Shown piece after piece: positions 7,250 to 14,551 of a DNA stretch of 14,551 bases. The DNA comes from Bacillota bacterium (lineage in GTDB: Bacteria > Bacillota > Sulfobacillia > Thermaerobacterales > RSA17): NCBI GenBank assembly GCA_017577485.1, contig PKRI01000045.1, forward strand, positions 1 to 14,551, written 5' to 3'. The notes beneath the pieces are model-generated. The model did no database searches. It saw nothing but the letters and a program-made list of their open reading frames with translations, and was not told the DNA's origin. Numbering within the stretch: position 1 is the stretch's first letter; every line of letters starts with the position of its first letter. A program made the translations under genes and the position numbers.

Positions 7250-8566
7250 TCAGTTGCCGGGGATGCACCAGATCTCGACCATCTCCCCGGCTTCGTAGCC
7301 CTCACGGTCGAAGCCGATCCACAGGTAGCCGTCGGCCCGGGCCAGCGACTGCAGCATTCCCGAGGTGCCGGGCACCCGCTGCGCCTCGGGCACCGAATCC
7401 GGACCCCGGCGGCTGAGCCGCACCCGCACCAGTTCCTCGCGGGCGGCGGGGCGCCGCACCGTCTCGGCCAGCACCGCCCGCTGGACCGGCAGCCGGGCGG
7501 GTTCTGCGGCTCCCATCAGGGCCCGCAGCACCGGCCGCACCAGCACGTCGTGGATCACCAGCGCCGACACCGGGTTGCCCGGCAGGCCGAAGATCAGCGC
7601 ATCGTCCAGGCGCGCCGCCAGCGTGGGCTTGCCGGGCTTGACGGCGATGCCGTGGACCAGGACGCGGGCTCCCATCGCCGTCACTGCGTCCAGGGTCAGG
7701 TCGTGGGTCCCCACCGAACTGCCGCCGGACACCAGAACCAGCGCCGCGCCGCCCGCCACCGCGGCCTCCAGGGCCGCCCGCAGCCGGCCCAGGTCGTCGC
7801 CCACCCGGTCCAGCCGCAGCACCCGCCCGCCGTCCCGCCGCACCGCGGCGGCCAGGGCGTAGGCGTTGGCGTCGCGCACCGCACCCGGCCCCGGCACGCG
7901 GTGCGGCGGCACCAGCTCGTCGCCGGTGGACAGGACCGCCGCCAGGGGCCGGGGATGCACCGGCACTTCCACGATGCCCGCCGCCGCCAGCGCCCCGATC
8001 TGGGCGGGGCCCAGCAGCGTCCCGGCCGGCAGCACCTGCTGGCCCGCCTTAAGGTCGGCGCCCCGGGGCAGAACGTTGTCGCCGGGCGCCACGGCCCGGC
8101 GGATCAGGACGGTGCCGCCTGGGGCGCCGCCCGAGCTGCCGCCCGCGGCGCCGGCCCGCTGGGCGTCCTCGGCCATGACCACCGCGTCGGCGCCCGGGGG
8201 CAGCATGGCCCCGGTGCCCACGGCCACAGCCTGTCCAGGCTGCAGCGGGTTCTGCGGGACGCTTCCCATGGCCACCCGGCCCGCCCAGGCCAGGGCCACG
8301 GGCCGGTCCGGGGCGGCGCCGGCCGTGTCGGCGGCCCGGACGGCGTAGCCGTCCACGGTGGAGCGGTCGAAGGCCGGCAGGTCCTCGCCGGCGGCCACGG
8401 GCTGCGCCAGCACGCGGCCCAGCGCCTGGTCCAGCCACACGTGCTCCACCGGGCCGCGGGGCCCCGGCACCGCCGCCGTCACCGCGGCCAGGGCCTCCGC
8501 CAGGGTCGGCAGCCGCTCCGGGAAGAGCCGGTATCCCCCGCCGGGTCCGCCTTGAGCCCGGGTCAC
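7250..8566 (-). CDS. moeA: Molybdopterin molybdenumtransferase MoeA
   Basis: MoeA inserts molybdate (or tungstate) into adenylylated molybdopterin. The 438-residue product has the expected domains. The N-terminal MoeA region has EDLPAFDRSTVDGYAV (61-76) and GTGAMLPPGADAVVMAED (117-134). A Gly/Ser-rich stretch follows (about 138-151). GDNVLPRGADLKAGQ and PLAAVLSTGDELV lead into the MoCF-binding domain with VSGGSSVGTHDLT (279-291), IAVKPGKPT and FGLPGNPVSALV (326-337). A MoeA C-terminal domain follows. The GTG at 8566 is chosen because GGGGGA lies about 9 nt upstream and it leaves a normal N-terminus. The frame stays open upstream into hbd, and TTG at 8572 is an alternative. The gene follows hbd by 61 nt and precedes moaC by 9 nt. 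Confidence 0.93.
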   Translation of the reverse strand: MTRAQGGPGGGYRLFPERLPTLAEALAAVTAAVPGPRGPVEHVWLDQALGRVLAQPVAAGEDLPAFDRSTVDGYAVRAADTAGAAPDRPVALAWAGRVAMGSVPQNPLQPGQAVAVGTGAMLPPGADAVVMAEDAQRAGAAGGSSGGAPGGTVLIRRAVAPGDNVLPRGADLKAGQQVLPAGTLLGPAQIGALAAAGIVEVPVHPRPLAAVLSTGDELVPPHRVPGPGAVRDANAYALAAAVRRDGGRVLRLDRVGDDLGRLRAALEAAVAGGAALVLVSGGSSVGTHDLTLDAVTAMGARVLVHGIAVKPGKPTLAARLDDALIFGLPGNPVSALVIHDVLVRPVLRALMGAAEPARLPVQRAVLAETVRRPAAREELVRVRLSRRGPDSVPEAQRVPGTSGMLQSLARADGYLWIGFDREGYEAGEMVEIWCIPGN

Positions 8567-8627
8567 CCGCAATTCCCCCGTCCGCAGGCCGCGCGCCGCC
8601 GGGAGCCGGCCTCCGCCGCGGCGGCGG

Positions 8628-9485
8628 TCAGCGCCCGCCGTAATCGTAAAAGCCGCGCCCGGTCTTCCGTCCCAGGTGGCCGGCCATGACCAGCTTGCGC
8701 AGCAGCGGGCACGGCCGGTACTTGGGGTCACCGTACCCTTCGTAAAGTACCTCCATGATGTAGAGGCACGTGTCCAGCCCGATGAAGTCGGCCAGCTGCA
8801 GCGGGCCCATGGGATGGTTCATGCCCAGTTTCATCACCGTGTCGATGTCCTCGGCGCTGGCCACACCCTCCATCAGGCAGTACATGGCTTCATTCAGCAG
8901 GGGCATCAGCACCCGGTTGGAAACGAAGCCGGGGTAGTCCTGGACGGTGACCGGCGTCTTGCCCAGCCGCTTCGCCAGGTCGTAGATGACGGCGTGGGTT
9001 TCGTCGGAGGTGACCACGCCCCGGATCACCTCCACCAGCGCCATCACCGGCACCGGATTCATGAAGTGCATGCCGATGAAGCGGTCGGGACGGCTGGTCG
9101 ACGCCGCCAGCTGCGTGATGGGCAGCGACGACGTGTTGCTGGCGAAGATGGTGGGCTCGGGGCAGATGCCGTCCAGGCGGCCGAAGAGTTCCCGCTTGGC
9201 GTCCAGTTTCTCGATGATGGCCTCGATGACCACGTCGGCCCCGGCGGCGGGCTCCAGGTCGTTGACCGGGCGGATGCGGCCCAGGGCCGCCTCCATGGCG
9301 CCGGCGTCCATGCGCCCCTTCTCCACGTTCCGGCCCAGGTACCGGCGGATGGTGTCCAGGCCCCGCTGCAGCGCTTCCGTCGACACATCGTAGAGGAACA
9401 CGTCCAGGCCGTTTTCCGCGCAGACCTGGGCGATGCCGGCCCCCATCTGGCCCGCGCCGGCCACGAAAACCGTGCGCACGTCCAA
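8628..9485 (-). CDS. hbd: 3-hydroxybutyryl-CoA dehydrogenase
   Basis: This enzyme interconverts acetoacetyl-CoA and 3-hydroxybutyryl-CoA with NAD(P)H, in butyrate or fatty-acid metabolism. The 285-residue product is typical in length. An N-terminal Rossmann fold has VFVAGAGQMGAGIAQ (GxGxxG at 10-15). Catalytic residues sit at family spacing: Ser119 (SNTSSLPIT), His140 in GMHFMNPVPVM, Glu152 and Asn190 (GFVSNRVLMPLLNEA). The C-terminal helical domain has MKLGMNHPMGPLQLADFIGLD and ends GRKTGRGFYDYGG. The start is TTG at 9485, with GGGGGAT 5 nt upstream (AGGGGG core at 7 nt). GTG at 9479 is a possible alternative. It lies 12 nt after the thiolase stop, so the pair should be co-expressed. Chain-length preference cannot be read from sequence alone. 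Confidence 0.95.
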   Translation of the reverse strand: MDVRTVFVAGAGQMGAGIAQVCAENGLDVFLYDVSTEALQRGLDTIRRYLGRNVEKGRMDAGAMEAALGRIRPVNDLEPAAGADVVIEAIIEKLDAKRELFGRLDGICPEPTIFASNTSSLPITQLAASTSRPDRFIGMHFMNPVPVMALVEVIRGVVTSDETHAVIYDLAKRLGKTPVTVQDYPGFVSNRVLMPLLNEAMYCLMEGVASAEDIDTVMKLGMNHPMGPLQLADFIGLDTCLYIMEVLYEGYGDPKYRPCPLLRKLVMAGHLGRKTGRGFYDYGGR

Positions 9486-9497
9486 CGCCGATCCCCC

Positions 9498-10682
9498 TTA
9501 CTCGACCCGGATGACGGTGGCCTCGCCCTGGCCGCCGCCGGAGCAGATGGCGGCCAGGCCCAGGCCGCCTCCCCGGCGCTGCAGTTCATAGGCCAGGGTC
9601 ATGAGGATGCGGGCGCCGCTGGCGCCGATGGGATGCCCCAGGGCCACGGCGCCGCCGTTGACGTTGACCTTCTCCGGGTCCCAGCCGCCCAGCCGCATGC
9701 TGGTCAGCGTGACGGCGGCGAAGGCCTCGTTGATCTCCACCAGGTCCAGGTCGCCCTCGGCCAGGCCCGCCCGCTCCAGGGCCCGCTTCCCGGCCAGGTA
9801 GGGAACGGTGTGCAGGTAGGGCGGCTCTGCCGACACGGAGCCCTGGGAAACGATGACGGCCAGCGGCTTGAGCCCCAGGCTCTCGGCCCGCTCCCGCGAC
9901 ATCAGCAGCACGGCCGCCGCGCCGTCGTTGATGGGCGGCGCGTTGCCGGCGGTGATCAGCCCGTCGGGCTCAAAGGCGGGCCGCAGCGCCTGCAGCTTTT
10001 CGTAACTGGTGTCGGGCCGGATGGACTCGTCGCGCTGGACCAGCACGGGTTCGCCCCGGGCCTGCGGGATCTGGACGGGGATGACCTCCCGGTCGAACAG
10101 CCCCTTCTCCCACGCTTCCGCCGCCCGCTGGTGGCTGCGCAGCGCCCAGCGGTCCATCTCCTCGCGGGTGACGCCGTATTCCCGGGCCACCCGGGTGCCG
10201 TAGACACCCATGTGGACGCCGCCGAAGGCGCAGGTGAGGCCGTCCACCAGCAGGGCGTCCTGCAGGGCGCGGTCGCCCAGGCGAAGACCCCAGCGGGCGC
10301 CGTCCACCAGGTAGGGAGCCCGGCTCATGCTCTCCATGCCGCCGGCCACCACGATCTCGGCGTCGCCGGCACGGATCAGCGCGTCGGCCAGGTTCACGGC
10401 GCGGAGGCTGGAGGCGCAGACCTTGTTGATGGTATCGGCGGGCACCTCATAGGGAAGGCCGGCCTTGACCGCGGCCTGGCGGGCGGGGATCTGGCCGGCC
10501 CCGGCCTGGACCACCATACCCATGAAAACGTAATCCACGTCGGTGCCGCCGATGCCCGCCCGGGCCACCACCTCGCGGATCACCAGGGCGCCCAGGTCCA
10601 CTGCGGGCAGGTCCTTGAGCCCGCCGCCGAAGCGCCCGAACGGCGTGCGGGCGGCGGCGACGATGACCGTTTCCCGAGCCAT
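9498..10682 (-). CDS. Acetyl-CoA C-acetyltransferase (thiolase II family)
   Basis: This enzyme condenses two acetyl-CoA to acetoacetyl-CoA, or carries out the reverse thiolysis. The 394-residue product matches the biosynthetic thiolase length. Nucleophile Cys89 lies in NKVCASSLRAV; most relatives have NKVCGSGLKAV. The later conserved blocks are AGGMESMSRAPYLV (113-126), GNAPPINDGAAAVLL (246-260), EINEAFAAV (316-324), NGGAVALGHPIGASGAR with His350, and CSGGGQGEA with Cys380. The full catalytic set is intact. The ATG at 10682 has GGAGG 6 nt upstream; an upstream ATG at 10736 would add 18 residues absent from the family. It precedes hbd by 12 nt, pairing two successive steps between acetyl-CoA and 3-hydroxybutyryl-CoA. 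Either a synthetic or a beta-oxidation role is possible. Confidence 0.95.
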   Translation of the reverse strand: MARETVIVAAARTPFGRFGGGLKDLPAVDLGALVIREVVARAGIGGTDVDYVFMGMVVQAGAGQIPARQAAVKAGLPYEVPADTINKVCASSLRAVNLADALIRAGDAEIVVAGGMESMSRAPYLVDGARWGLRLGDRALQDALLVDGLTCAFGGVHMGVYGTRVAREYGVTREEMDRWALRSHQRAAEAWEKGLFDREVIPVQIPQARGEPVLVQRDESIRPDTSYEKLQALRPAFEPDGLITAGNAPPINDGAAAVLLMSRERAESLGLKPLAVIVSQGSVSAEPPYLHTVPYLAGKRALERAGLAEGDLDLVEINEAFAAVTLTSMRLGGWDPEKVNVNGGAVALGHPIGASGARILMTLAYELQRRGGGLGLAAICSGGGQGEATVIRVE

Positions 10683-10833
10683 ACCGACCCTCCAGGGTTC
10701 CGGCGTGTGTGGAAGGCGGCGGGAAACCCGCCGCACACGACTATCTTAGCGCAGCAAAGCGGGCCGCGACAGCGGGCAGGGCGCCGCCCCGCCCGCGGCC
10801 GCGGCCCGTTCCGGTCGGGCCGTGCCGGCCCCG
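10683..10833 (-). other. Intergenic region leuD-thiolase with two hairpins
   Basis: A 7-bp stem with a 7-nt loop (10802-10808 with 10816-10822) lies 11 nt past the leuD stop. It could mark the operon end but lacks a T run. Nearer the thiolase, an 8-bp stem (10716-10723 with 10727-10734) has a 3-nt loop, and CGTGT/ACACG can extend it across a 7-nt bulge. Just upstream on the minus strand is TAAGAT (10743-10748), a weak -10 with no convincing -35. If that is the promoter, the thiolase mRNA would begin almost at the second hairpin. Confidence 0.4.
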
Positions 10834-11442
10834 TCAGAGCCAGGGCATGGTCTCGGCTCGCCGCCGCTCGTAGGCGGCGATCAGGTCTTCGTGGCGCAGG
10901 GTCAGGGCGATTTCGTCCAGGCCCTCCAGGAGCCGGCGGCGCCGGGCCGGGTCGATGTCGAAGGGGATGTCCAGCCCGCCGTCACCGGTGACCCGGCAGG
11001 CCTCCAGGTCCACCACCAGGCGCAGCGGCCGGCCGCCGGCGGCCCGGGCGAACAGCAGGTCCACCTGTTCGGGGGACAGGGTCACCGGCAGCAGGCCGTT
11101 CTTGAAGGAATTATTGTAGAAGATGTCGGCAAAGGACGGCGCGATGACCACCCGGAAGCCGTAATCCATCAGGGCCCAGACGGCGTGCTCGCGGGAGGAA
11201 CCGGAGCCGAAATTCTCGCGGGCCAGCAGGATGGAGGCTCCGGCATACTCCGGCCGGTTCAGCACGAACTCGGGGTTGGGCGTCTGCCCGTCGCCCAGGT
11301 AGCGCCACTCGTAGAACAGGTAGCGGCCGAAGCCGGTCCGCCCCACCAGTTTCAGGAACTGGGCCGGGATGATCTGGTCGGTGTCCACGTTGCTGCGGTC
11401 CAGGGGCATCACCAGCCCCTCGTGGCGGGTGAAAGGCCTCAT
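10834..11442 (-). CDS. leuD: 3-isopropylmalate dehydratase small subunit LeuD
   Basis: LeuD is the swivelling small subunit of isopropylmalate isomerase, which converts 2-isopropylmalate to 3-isopropylmalate in leucine synthesis. The 202-residue product is the longer bacterial type, as in E. coli. It shows NVDTDQIIPAQFLK (18-31), the substrate-binding loop NFGSGSSREHAVWAL (77-91), and FADIFYNNSFKNGLLPV (104-120). The ATG at 11442 overlaps the leuC stop (ATGA), with AGGGAG 8 nt upstream. The frame is open further upstream within leuC, but the family N-terminus begins here (MRPFTRHEGLVMPLDRSNVD). The next gene is a thiolase, not leuB. Confidence 0.96.
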   Translation of the reverse strand: MRPFTRHEGLVMPLDRSNVDTDQIIPAQFLKLVGRTGFGRYLFYEWRYLGDGQTPNPEFVLNRPEYAGASILLARENFGSGSSREHAVWALMDYGFRVVIAPSFADIFYNNSFKNGLLPVTLSPEQVDLLFARAAGGRPLRLVVDLEACRVTGDGGLDIPFDIDPARRRRLLEGLDEIALTLRHEDLIAAYERRRAETMPWL

Positions 11443-12845
11443 GCGTCCCACTCCCTGACGTCGACGAAGTGGCCGGCGATGGCCGCCGCCGCCGCCATCT
11501 CGGGGCTGACCAGGTGGGTGCGGCCGCCCTTGCCCTGGCGCCCCTCGAAGTTCCGGTTGGACGTGGAGGCGCAGCGCTGGCCGGGCTCCAGGATGTCGCC
11601 GTTCATGCCCAGGCACATGCTGCAGCCGGGTTCCCGCCACTCGAACCCGGCCTCCTTGAAGATGCGGTCCAGGCCTTCGGCCTCGGCCTGAGCCTTGACC
11701 TGCTGCGACCCGGGCACCACCCAGGCCGTGACGTGGGGCGCCACCTTGCGGCCGCGGACGACGCGGGCGGCGGCCCGCAGGTCCGACAGCCGCCCGTTGG
11801 TGCAGGAGCCGATGAACACCCGGTCGATGCGGATGTCCTGGATGGGCGTGCCCGGCTCCAGGCCCATGTACTCCAGGGCTCGCCGGGCGGCAGCCCGCTC
11901 CTTGGGGTCCGCCATGTCGTCGGGATCAGGGACGCGGCCCGTCACCGGCACCACCTGGCCCGGGTTGGTCCCCCAGGTCACCATGGGCGCCAGATCCGAC
12001 ACGTCCACCTCGACGCTGCGGTCGTAGGCGGCGCCGGGGTCGCTGGGCAGCGACTGCCACCAGTCCAGCGCCCGCTCCCAGTCCCGGCCCCGCGGCGCCC
12101 GGGGCCGCCCCTCCAGGTACGCGAAGGTGACGTCGTCGGGGGCCACCATGCCGGCCCGGGCGCCCATCTCGATGGACATGTTGCAGAGGGTCAGCCGCTC
12201 CTCCATGTCCAGCGAGCGGACCACCTCGCCGGTGTACTCGACCACGTAACCGGCGCCGGCGCCCACCCCCAGGCGGCCGATGACGCCCAGGATGACGTCC
12301 TTGGCGGTGACACCCCGGCCGCGCCGGCCCACCAGGCGCACCTCCATGGTCCTGGGCTTGACCTGATGCAGGGTCTGGGTGGCCAGGACGTGCTCCACCT
12401 CGCTGGTGCCGATGCCGAAGGCCAGCGCCCCGAAGGCACCGTGGGTGGCCGTGTGGCTGTCGCCGCAGACGATGGTCATGCCGGGCAGCGTCAGCCCCAG
12501 TTCCGGACCGATGACGTGAACGATGCCCTGGTAGGGCGAGAAGAGGTCGAACAGTTCGACCCCGAACTCGCGGCAGTTGCGGATCAGGGCCTCCACCTGG
12601 GCCGCCGCCAGTTCATCCTTGATGGGCAGATGCCGGTCGACGGTGGGCACGTTGTGGTCCATGGTGGCCACGGTCCTCTCCGTGCGGCGGACCCGCCGGC
12701 CCGCCAGGCGCAGGCCGTCGAAGGCCTGGGGAGAGGTCACCTCATGGACCAGGTGCAGGTCGATGTAGAGCAGGGCCTGCCCGTCCTCGGCCTCGTGGAT
12801 GACGTGCGCGTCCCAGATCTTCTCGAACAGCGTCCTCGCCTTCAA
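11439..12845 (-). CDS. leuC: 3-isopropylmalate dehydratase large subunit LeuC
   Basis: LeuC is the catalytic, [4Fe-4S]-bearing aconitase-fold subunit of isopropylmalate isomerase. The 468-residue product is normal length for the E. coli-type enzyme. Cluster ligands are Cys348 in FIGSCTNGRLSDL and Cys408/Cys411 in GCSMCLGMNGD. Other aconitase blocks are MDHNVPT (62-68), CGDSHTATHGAFGALAFGIG (127-146) and STSNRNFEGRQGKGGRTHLV (427-446). The start is TTG at 12845, whose last bases overlap the ilvB stop (TTGA). GGGAG lies about 11 nt upstream inside ilvB, a rather long spacing, so translational coupling to ilvB is likely. The N-terminus TLFEKIWDAHVI aligns with known LeuC proteins, supporting this start. 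It overlaps leuD by 4 nt. Confidence 0.97.
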   Translation of the reverse strand: MKARTLFEKIWDAHVIHEAEDGQALLYIDLHLVHEVTSPQAFDGLRLAGRRVRRTERTVATMDHNVPTVDRHLPIKDELAAAQVEALIRNCREFGVELFDLFSPYQGIVHVIGPELGLTLPGMTIVCGDSHTATHGAFGALAFGIGTSEVEHVLATQTLHQVKPRTMEVRLVGRRGRGVTAKDVILGVIGRLGVGAGAGYVVEYTGEVVRSLDMEERLTLCNMSIEMGARAGMVAPDDVTFAYLEGRPRAPRGRDWERALDWWQSLPSDPGAAYDRSVEVDVSDLAPMVTWGTNPGQVVPVTGRVPDPDDMADPKERAAARRALEYMGLEPGTPIQDIRIDRVFIGSCTNGRLSDLRAAARVVRGRKVAPHVTAWVVPGSQQVKAQAEAEGLDRIFKEAGFEWREPGCSMCLGMNGDILEPGQRCASTSNRNFEGRQGKGGRTHLVSPEMAAAAAIAGHFVDVREWDA

Positions 12846-14527
12846 CGTTCGATCATCTCCCGCAGGGCCGCCCCGGGCGGCACCATGGGCAGCACGTTCT
12901 CCTCTTGCCGAACGATGCAGTCCACCACCACCGGCCCGTCGTACTCCAGCGCCTCCCGCACCCCGGCGGGCAGGCGGGCGGGGTCGTCGATGCGCAGGCC
13001 CCGGATGCCGTAAGCCTCGGCCAGGCGCACGAAGTCAGGGTTGCCGGCGAAGACGCTGGCCGACAGCCGGTTGCCGTGGAACAACTGCTGCCACTGCCGG
13101 ACCATACCGTGGCAGCCGTTGTTGATGATGAAGATTTTCAGCGGCAGGTTCTGCTCGGCCACGGTGGCCAGCTCCTGGACGTTCATCTGGAAACTGCCGT
13201 CGCCGTCCACGCAGACCACCAGGTCGCCGGGCCGGGCGATCTTGGCGCCGATGGCCGCCGGCAGCGAGTAGCCCATGGTGCCCAGGCCGCCCGACGTCAG
13301 CAACTGCCGCGGCCGTTTCCAGGCGTAGAGCATGGCCGTCCACATCTGGTGCTGGCCGACCCCGGTCACGATCACCGCATCGCCGCCGGTGGCGCGGCTG
13401 ATCTCCTCGATGACCGCCTGGGGAAGGATCTCGGGAGCCGACCGGTCGTACTCCAGGGGATGCTCCTGCTTCCAGGACTGCACCCGCTGGATCCACTCCC
13501 GCCGGGCGCCGTTGTGCTCCAGGCCGTCCAGGGCCTTGAGCAGCGCCTCCAGGCCGTCACGGGCATCGGCCACGATGGGAAACTGGGGCGCCCGGATCTT
13601 GCCGTGCTCGGCAGCGTCGATGTCGACGTGGATCACCGCCGCCTGCGGCGCGAACTCGGCCAGCCGCCCGGTCACGCGGTCGTCGAAGCGGGCGCCGACG
13701 GCGATCAGGCAGTCGGTCTCGGTGAGGGCCATGTTGGCGGCGTAGGTGCCGTGCATCCCCGGCATGCCCAGGAACAGGGGGTGGTCCACCGGCACGGACC
13801 CCAGGGCCATCAGCGTGGTCGTCACCGGGATGCCGGCCTGCTCCACCAGGGACCGCAGCACGTCCGCGGCGCCGGCGGTGATGACGCCGCCGCCCGCGTA
13901 GAGCACAGGCTGCCGCGCACCGGCGATGGCCCGGGCCGCCGCGGCCACCGTGGCCTCGCAGGGTGCGGGCGCGCGGCCGTTGCGGGCCCAGGGCCGCCGG
14001 TTCCCCGCCGCCTCCGCCAGGCTGTCGCCCACGGGCGCCAGGAAGACGTCCTTGGGTATGTCCACCAGCACCGGACCCGGGCGGCCAGAGCGGGCCACCT
14101 CGAAAGCCTCGGCCAGCACCGGCAGCAGGTCCGCCGGGTCCTTCACCAGGTAGTTGTGCTTGGTCACCGGCATGGTGGTGCCGAAGGTGTCGGCCTCCTG
14201 GAAGGCGTCGGTGCCCATCACCGCCGTGGCCACGTTGCCGGTGATGGCCACCACCGGCACCGAATCCATGTAGGACGTGGCCAGGCCGGTGACCAGGTTC
14301 ATGGCGCCGGGGCCGGACGTGGCGATGCAGACCCCCGGCCGGCCGGTCACCCGGGCGTACCCGTCGGCCGCCAGCGCCGCCGCCTGCTCGTGCCGGACCA
14401 GCACGTGCCGCAGCGGCGCGCCGTACAGCGCGTCATAGAGGGGCAGGACGGCGCCGCCGGGGATCCCGAAGACCACGTCGACGCCTTCCGCCTGCAGTTG
14501 GGCCACCAGCGCCTGAGCGCCGTTCAT
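12842..14527 (-). CDS. ilvB: Acetolactate synthase large (catalytic) subunit IlvB
   Basis: IlvB is the thiamine-diphosphate enzyme that joins two pyruvates, or pyruvate and 2-oxobutyrate, in the first common step to valine, leucine and isoleucine. The 561-residue product is complete. FGIPGGAVLPLYDAL (20-34) is followed by the cofactor-activating Glu47 in RHEQAAALAADGYAR. The family blocks IATSGPGAMNLVTGLATSYM and GTDAFQEAD follow. The FAD-binding middle domain contains GARFDDRVTGRLAEFAP. The diphosphate/Mg motif is DGDGSFQMN (441-449) with NN at 469-470. Trp479 in VRQWQQLF corresponds to the conserved active-site Trp of acetolactate synthases. The ATG at 14527 has AAGGAGGG about 10 nt upstream. 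No ilvN follows; instead leuC overlaps the stop. Any promoter or leader lies beyond the right edge. Confidence 0.96.
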   Translation of the reverse strand: MNGAQALVAQLQAEGVDVVFGIPGGAVLPLYDALYGAPLRHVLVRHEQAAALAADGYARVTGRPGVCIATSGPGAMNLVTGLATSYMDSVPVVAITGNVATAVMGTDAFQEADTFGTTMPVTKHNYLVKDPADLLPVLAEAFEVARSGRPGPVLVDIPKDVFLAPVGDSLAEAAGNRRPWARNGRAPAPCEATVAAAARAIAGARQPVLYAGGGVITAGAADVLRSLVEQAGIPVTTTLMALGSVPVDHPLFLGMPGMHGTYAANMALTETDCLIAVGARFDDRVTGRLAEFAPQAAVIHVDIDAAEHGKIRAPQFPIVADARDGLEALLKALDGLEHNGARREWIQRVQSWKQEHPLEYDRSAPEILPQAVIEEISRATGGDAVIVTGVGQHQMWTAMLYAWKRPRQLLTSGGLGTMGYSLPAAIGAKIARPGDLVVCVDGDGSFQMNVQELATVAEQNLPLKIFIINNGCHGMVRQWQQLFHGNRLSASVFAGNPDFVRLAEAYGIRGLRIDDPARLPAGVREALEYDGPVVVDCIVRQEENVLPMVPPGAALREMIER

Positions 14528-14551
14528 CCCGCCGCACCCTCCTTCCCGGCC

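Noticed and set aside
8606..8625. CCGCCG/CGGCGG palindromic sequence in the hbd-moeA gap as an operator or terminator
   Set aside because: Short GC-only palindromes are expected often in this base composition, and there is no T run or flanking promoter.
10683..10736. Thiolase start at the upstream ATG (10736)
   Set aside because: The extra 18 residues precede the conserved thiolase N-terminus and are encoded by the hairpin region; ATG at 10682 has a good ribosome site.
8676..10991. Long plus-strand open frame (about 770 codons) opposite hbd and the thiolase
   Set aside because: It is antisense to two conserved enzymes with intact catalytic residues; its composition is that of a shadow frame, with no recognisable domain.
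11469..13013. Long plus-strand open frame opposite leuC and the end of ilvB
   Set aside because: It crosses the ilvB-leuC junction antisense and shows no domain; the real genes on the minus strand are unambiguous.

Overview
The window comes from a very G+C-rich bacterial chromosome. Strong AGGAGG-type ribosome sites, TTG and GTG starts, and a perfect CIRCE operator in front of groESL point to a high-GC Firmicute of the Thermaerobacter, Symbiobacterium or Sulfobacillus kind. That placement is inferred from composition and gene style; there is no rRNA here to settle it. All 13 genes that can be supported lie on the minus strand, so transcription runs from high to low coordinates. They are core metabolic, chaperone and chemotaxis genes. 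No insertion sequences, phage genes, CRISPR arrays, tRNAs or rRNAs were seen.

In transcription order the first block is branched-chain amino acid synthesis: ilvB (acetolactate synthase large subunit), leuC and leuD (isopropylmalate isomerase). These are joined by two 4-nt stop/start overlaps, with no ilvN, ilvC, leuA or leuB between them. After a 151-nt gap with hairpins comes a thiolase and a 3-hydroxyacyl-CoA dehydrogenase, which together interconvert acetyl-CoA and 3-hydroxybutyryl-CoA. Three molybdenum-cofactor genes follow on the same strand: moeA, moaC and a divergent mogA/moaB-like gene. The short gaps make this five-gene run look like one transcription unit.

The third block is groES-groEL. 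It has a sigma-A-type promoter, a perfect CIRCE operator for the HrcA repressor directly downstream of it, and a strong Rho-independent terminator after groEL. The fourth block is chemotaxis: the kinase cheA, the coupling protein cheW, and the first 324 codons of a transmembrane chemoreceptor that runs off the left edge. Sigma-D (sigma-28)-like sequences lie ahead of cheA and ahead of the receptor, which would fit co-regulation with motility genes.

No new biological system was recognised. The points most worth checking are the two sigma-D-like sites, the N-terminally divergent MogA-like protein, the attachment of cofactor genes to a thiolase/dehydrogenase pair, the ilvB-leuC-leuD coupling without ilvN, and a repetitive C-terminal tail on CheW.
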